Shown here one piece after another: positions 60,472 to 64,000 of a stretch of DNA of 64,000 nucleotides. The stretch spans positions 248,001 to 312,000 of the forward strand of contig JALLLS010000029.1 of the NCBI GenBank assembly GCA_025094145.1, in the 5' to 3' direction. Position 1 is the stretch's first letter, and each line of letters begins with the position of its first letter. A model generated the notes under the pieces. It was not told the DNA's origin. It worked only from the letters and a program-made list of their open reading frames with translations, and did no database searches. The translations under genes were made by a program, and so were the position numbers. The stretch comes from Spinellus fusiger. Its lineage: Eukaryota; Mucoromycota; Mucoromycetes; Mucorales; Phycomycetaceae.

Positions 60472-60716
60472 CACACCCAAAGATTTTCTGGTCTTAAAGC
60501 GGTGATATATCCTTCTTTTTACATCGAAATAAAACTCAGATTTTATGTATCGATGTTTAAAACCAACAGGTTTGCAAGTATCCAAATTATTATTTCTTTT
60601 TGTGGATACCTCAATATCAAATTATATTATCAGTGGAATATATTGTTTATGAATAAAATCATTTATTATAATAGTATAGCAAATACTATATTATGACTAT
60701 AGCTACTGCTAAAGTA

Positions 60717-61302
60717 TAGTTTAAAGTATTTTTATTTTTTGGGTGTGGTTTGCTATTTGCGCATTGGGCATATCAGCCACCCTATGAGAACTTTTGTAAA
60801 ATAAATGAGAATAGACATAGAAACACTTCAAATAAATAAGTGAAAATAATAATGCAGAAGAATAAGAGACAGATGGACAGAGAATACAAAACCTCAATGA
60901 GGGAAAAATGATGAAAAATGAGAAATGATGGTAAAATAAGAATTATGAATAGACATCCAAAAGGCCATATAATTAGCAAGGAAACCAGGACACCAAAAAG
61001 ATAACCGTCATCCTGTGGTGATTCGAAATCCAATGAGGGATACTTAGAGCAACTCGGACAATCCTGAGGACACAAATACAGTAACTACACTAGCAGCTTC
61101 TGGCTTTGCTAAACGGGTTAAGAATGGGTGGTAGAGGAGAGATTGGAAGAGAAGTGAGGATACAGCGTCTGTTGCTGAAGGAGTCTTTGCACTCTATGGC
61201 GGCGTTGGTGTCCCCGCTCAACACACCCATCAGCAGCCTCAATGAGCAAGCTACCAGCTGATGGCTCTACCTTAAAGTCTCGAGTAGACGTGGCTCGATC
61301 AA
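60717..61302 (-). mobile_element. Retroposon R2 copy 2 with 12-bp target-site duplication
   Basis: Flanked by identical ACTGCTAAAGTA at 60705-60716 and 61303-61314. It is homologous at both ends to 13571-13884 (same GATCGAGCCACG end and same A-rich end, read on the minus strand) but carries about 270 extra nucleotides at about 60808-61073. That extra part includes a 97-codon minus-strand frame (61075-60782; starts MCPQDCPSCSKYPSLDF, with two to three hydrophobic stretches such as FGVLVSLLIIWPFGCLF). Whether this is the fuller form of the family or a captured insert cannot be decided from two copies. Confidence 0.75.
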
Positions 61303-61314
61303 ACTGCTAAAGTA

Positions 61315-62654
61315 CAGTGAGGTAGCAAAAAAAATGGCATTTTTTTAGAGATCCGATATATTTCATATCTTACATGAGACACTTGTAGCAATCTTCTTCC
61401 TTTCTTCTTAATAAAAGTATATCCATATTTAATTTACAATGCAAATAAAAGACGATCAAAAGCTTACCATTGTTAATTTTTGACAAGCAAATATGAAAGT
61501 AAAGGAAATAGATGAAGGAACTTGAGTAAAGCTGCGAACAATCTACAGTGTTCTAAATCAACAAAAGACAAGAAAAACCACCAAACGCCAAGGAGGTTCG
61601 GGAAGGCCCAAATATTCAATGAAATAGGAATACGACACCTTCTGAACGTTATTGGCAAGAACAGACGATTGACTTTAAATGAGATAGTTGCAGCAATACC
61701 CGAAGAATGCAGCAAGCACACTGTTAGACGTGTACTGCATGAAAAAGGTATATTTAGCCGAGTGGCAAAGAAGAAACCTTTTTTGAATGAAACACATCAA
61801 GAAAGAAGACTCAAGTTTGCCAAAGAACATCTCCACTGGACTATTGACATGTGGAAAAAGTTTATATGGACTGACGAAAGTAGTTTCGAAATTGGCAAGA
61901 ACAGTCGAGTGGTTCACGTTTGGCGTAAGGATGGAGAAGCTTACAAAAAATATTGTCTTGCTCCCACATTCAAAAGCGGGAGATTCTCAGTTATGGTTTG
62001 GGGAGCCATTCGTCATGGTGAGAAGTCAGAACTAGTGATGCTTGAGAAGGCTGAACGAAAGGCTGTTGATTTTGTCAAGAAAGTCTATGAAGAGTCATTG
62101 CTACGTTTCTGGGGTCTAGAGTGCCACTTGATATTGATGGAAGATGGAGCACCCACTCACAAAGGTATTTTAGCAAGTGATTGGAAAATGGAGAGGAATT
62201 GGTAGTTTGGAGTGGCCTGATCAATCACCCAATATGAACCCCATTGAAAACCTTTGGATGCAGATGAAAGACAAGGTCCGGGAGAGATGCAGCGGTACTG
62301 TCAAGATGGGCAAGCTCAAAACCATAATACAAGACCATAATACAAGAAGCTTGGGATTCTTTTGAGCCAAAAACATGAAATTCTTTGATTGAGACAATGC
62401 CAGCACGAATGTAAGAAGTCATCAAGAACAAAGGTGGGAGTACCCATTACTAAAACTACATTTTTAATAATTTTTTATAAGTAAATGTAAATATAAATTA
62501 CATATACGTATTCTAGAGCCTTTTTTTAAAACATAATATGAGCTTTATTAAAGTAGAAAATACGTTGTATTTCTCTTGATACAAAAAAAACTATATTAAT
62601 GACATGAGATCTATCAATTTTTTTAAAATTGCCAATTTTTTTGCTACCCCACTG
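61315..62654 (+). mobile_element. Tc1-like element with intact TIRs (1340 bp)
   Basis: TA at 61313-61314 and 62655-62656. Left TIR CAGTGAGGTAGCAAAAAAAA; right TIR reverse complement CAGTGGGGTAGCAAAAAAAT; similarity continues through TGGCA. The left TA is the last two bases of the retroposon's right target duplication, so this element inserted after the retroposon. It contains one broken transposase gene. Confidence 0.93.
61520..62459 (+). pseudogene. Tc1 transposase, broken by frameshifts
   Basis: The HTH part reads TIYSVLNQQKTRKT, then GGSGRPKYSMK, and after a shift near 61620 LLNVIGKNRRLTLNEIVAAI and EECSKHTVRRVLHEKGIF. The DDE core shows FIWTDESSFEIGKNSR (Asp 1), GRFSVMVWGAI, and LILMEDGAPTHKG (Asp 2). 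After a second shift near 62175 come SLEWPDQSPNMNPIENLW (acidic site 3). A 13-bp tandem duplication (ACCATAATACAAG at 62321-62333 and 62334-62346) causes a third shift before WDSFEPK, then the tail NSLIETMPARM and EVIKNKGGSTHY, which holds two stops. All three catalytic positions are still readable, so the loss is recent compared with other Tc1 copies here. Confidence 0.9.
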
Positions 62655-63480
62655 TACATTCCCTAATAGCAATAAAGTCTATACCCTAAAGGCCTTGTGC
62701 TTTATCCTTGGGAGATAGATAACTATGCTCATTAGTATACCCTAGATATCATTGACAGTATAGAAGATCACCTAAGACTGACTTGAAAGGAGTCTTTACT
62801 TGCCTAATAACAATACATTGGGTGTCTTGTGGAATACAATGAGCTCAAGCCCAGATGAAGACACTGTTTACCTTTTCATCTGTAAAACAGTCTTTGGTAG
62901 TGCCTAAAACTTCCTTCTATTGTTTCTCTCTGTTAATAATAGCACATTACCTTGCTCAGTTATGCCCATCTTGACGAGTACTTAGGTATCAGGCTGTATG
63001 TGCAGTGTAAGAAATAACAAAAGGAGGGGAGTATCAGAACAAATAATAATTTTTCTCTCTCTATTCTGGTAATGTATATACTAGCCTCCATTCATAGAAT
63101 TCACAAGTCAAACAATTCACATTCTATTTGCCTTGGGCCTAAATGACAGTACTAGAAACAGTATCTTGTTCTCACTAAGTACTATTGTTGACACCAGTTA
63201 CAATAAGTTAGTTGTTAAAGTGATTATGAATATTGGTTCAATGAATGGCTATACTGTTCTTAATACAAGTGAGTTTGATTCTATTTCATGGACAATGACC
63301 ACTAGAATTAACTATATAAGTTCTATAATACATCTTTGTTAAGCAGTGTTATGTTGCAAATACTGTGGGCTTATGAATAACACATTATGTTAAGAGAAGA
63401 ATATTGGTGACAGTTGTAATTTTGGGGTGATTCTGGATCTATTTTTTTGACTTTACAGCCAATTGTCATCTTTGATCTTA

Positions 63481-63703
63481 CACACCAGGAGATTTTTCTG
63501 GCCTTTAAGTGCTGATATCTCCTTCCTTTTACATTACAAAAAAGTTGCCTTTTATGGATCTGTATTTAAAATCAAAGGTTTGCAAGTATCCAAAATACTA
63601 TTTCCTTTTTTGAAATACCTCAATATCAAATTGTATTATCAGTAAGAAATATTGTTTACAAACAAAATTGTTGATGGATAAAATTGTTTATTATAATAAT
63701 ATA
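63481..63703. mobile_element. TIR element family T1, copy F (left end only)
   Basis: Starts CACACCAGGAGATTTTTCTGG after TA (63479-63480). It runs about 220 bp of T1 left-end body to ATAATAATATA, where copy G begins at a TA. Confidence 0.8.
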
Positions 63704-63948
63704 CACACCAGGAGATTTTTGGGATATATAAGGAAATGTCTTGAGAATAAAATCACAATATTATTATGATTGGCTAATGTGTTTTAAAATGCTTTTTTGC
63801 TGTCTAAATGAACTATTTCAAACTCTACTTGCCTGTTTTAGCAATGGCTACTGACTTTGTAATTAAAAAGTATAGAATTGGCTGTAAAGACAAGAAATAG
63901 AACAAGAATCACCCCAAAATTACAACTCAGTCACTGATATTCTTCTCT
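63704..63948. mobile_element. TIR element family T1, copy G (inverted right end)
   Basis: Starts CACACCAGGAGATTTTTGGG at 63704 after TA (63702-63703) but continues with the reverse complement of the T1 right end (GGATATATAAGGAAATGTCT...). It thus lies in the opposite orientation to copies A-F. It includes a complete short frame at 63844-63900 (MATDFVIKKYRIGCKDKK, stop) and diverges at about 63948, near the window end. Confidence 0.8.
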
Positions 63949-64000
63949 TGTCATAAGACTGCTTTCCAAAAATGGATGTTTCGTCATTTGTGTCCCTGAG

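Larger units (their letters stand above)
60472..63464. mobile_element. TIR element family T1, copy E (triple nest)
   Basis: The left TIR CACACCCAAAGATTTTCTGG at 60472 is followed by T1 body to 60716. It is then interrupted by retroposon R2 (60717-61302) and a Tc1 element (61315-62654). The T1 body resumes at 62657 (CATTCCCTAATAGCAATAAA...) and ends in the right-end block ACTTTACAGCCAATTG at about 63464 without a TIR. Another T1 fragment begins immediately after. Confidence 0.85.

Overview
The window looks like nuclear DNA of a filamentous fungus, most likely Mucoromycota (Mucorales-type). The clues are eukaryotic genes with many short GT-AG introns (about 40-190 nt), typical fungal housekeeping proteins, AT-rich intergenic DNA, and a dense mix of Tc1-like elements, LINEs, a Helitron and a TnpB/Fanzor-like relic. 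I cannot name the species.

Layout. 0-5.7 kb: 6-phosphogluconate dehydrogenase (+), a membrane-anchored PDI-like thioredoxin protein (+) and a fungal protein of unknown function (-). 6-8.6 kb: Tc1 and LINE relics plus a dispersed repeat. 8.86-10 kb: triosephosphate isomerase (-), six exons. 11.9-22.8 kb: transposon graveyard holding Tc1 relics, a retroposon with target-site duplications, and a nearly complete 5.3 kb LINE inserted inside a TIR element. 24.5-25.3 kb: a two-finger C2H2 protein with a 16-nt exon. 26-35 kb: a short Tc1-derived element, a TIR element split by a solo LTR, a TnpB/Fanzor-like relic, a Helitron relic, and the half-copy of the TIR element into which the Helitron inserted. 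38.5-41.8 kb: an ELO fatty-acid elongase (+) and a Pof1/NMNAT-like nucleotidylyltransferase (-). 43-48 kb: repeats, a full TIR element and a second copy of the Tc1-derived element. 51.5-58.5 kb: a KxDL (BORC-type) protein (-), an F-box/LRR protein (+) and an FAD monooxygenase (-). 60.4-64 kb: a triple nest (TIR element, retroposon, Tc1) and further TIR-element copies.

The host genes do not form a pathway cluster. Gnd1 and TPI both serve central carbon metabolism but are 7 kb apart on opposite strands, and the other genes are unrelated. The strongest story is the mobile DNA: one family of TA-flanked, short-TIR elements of unknown coding content (at least seven copies here) has been hit by a LINE, a solo LTR, a Helitron and a retroposon, with a Tc1 element in turn inserted at the retroposon's edge. 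The junctions are clear enough to order the insertions. A TnpB/Fanzor-type RNA-guided nuclease relic lies directly upstream of the Helitron Rep/helicase remains.

Limits: exon structures were worked out by hand from splice consensus, reading-frame phase and family knowledge. No alignment or database search was run, and I found no convincing tRNA, rRNA or CRISPR.
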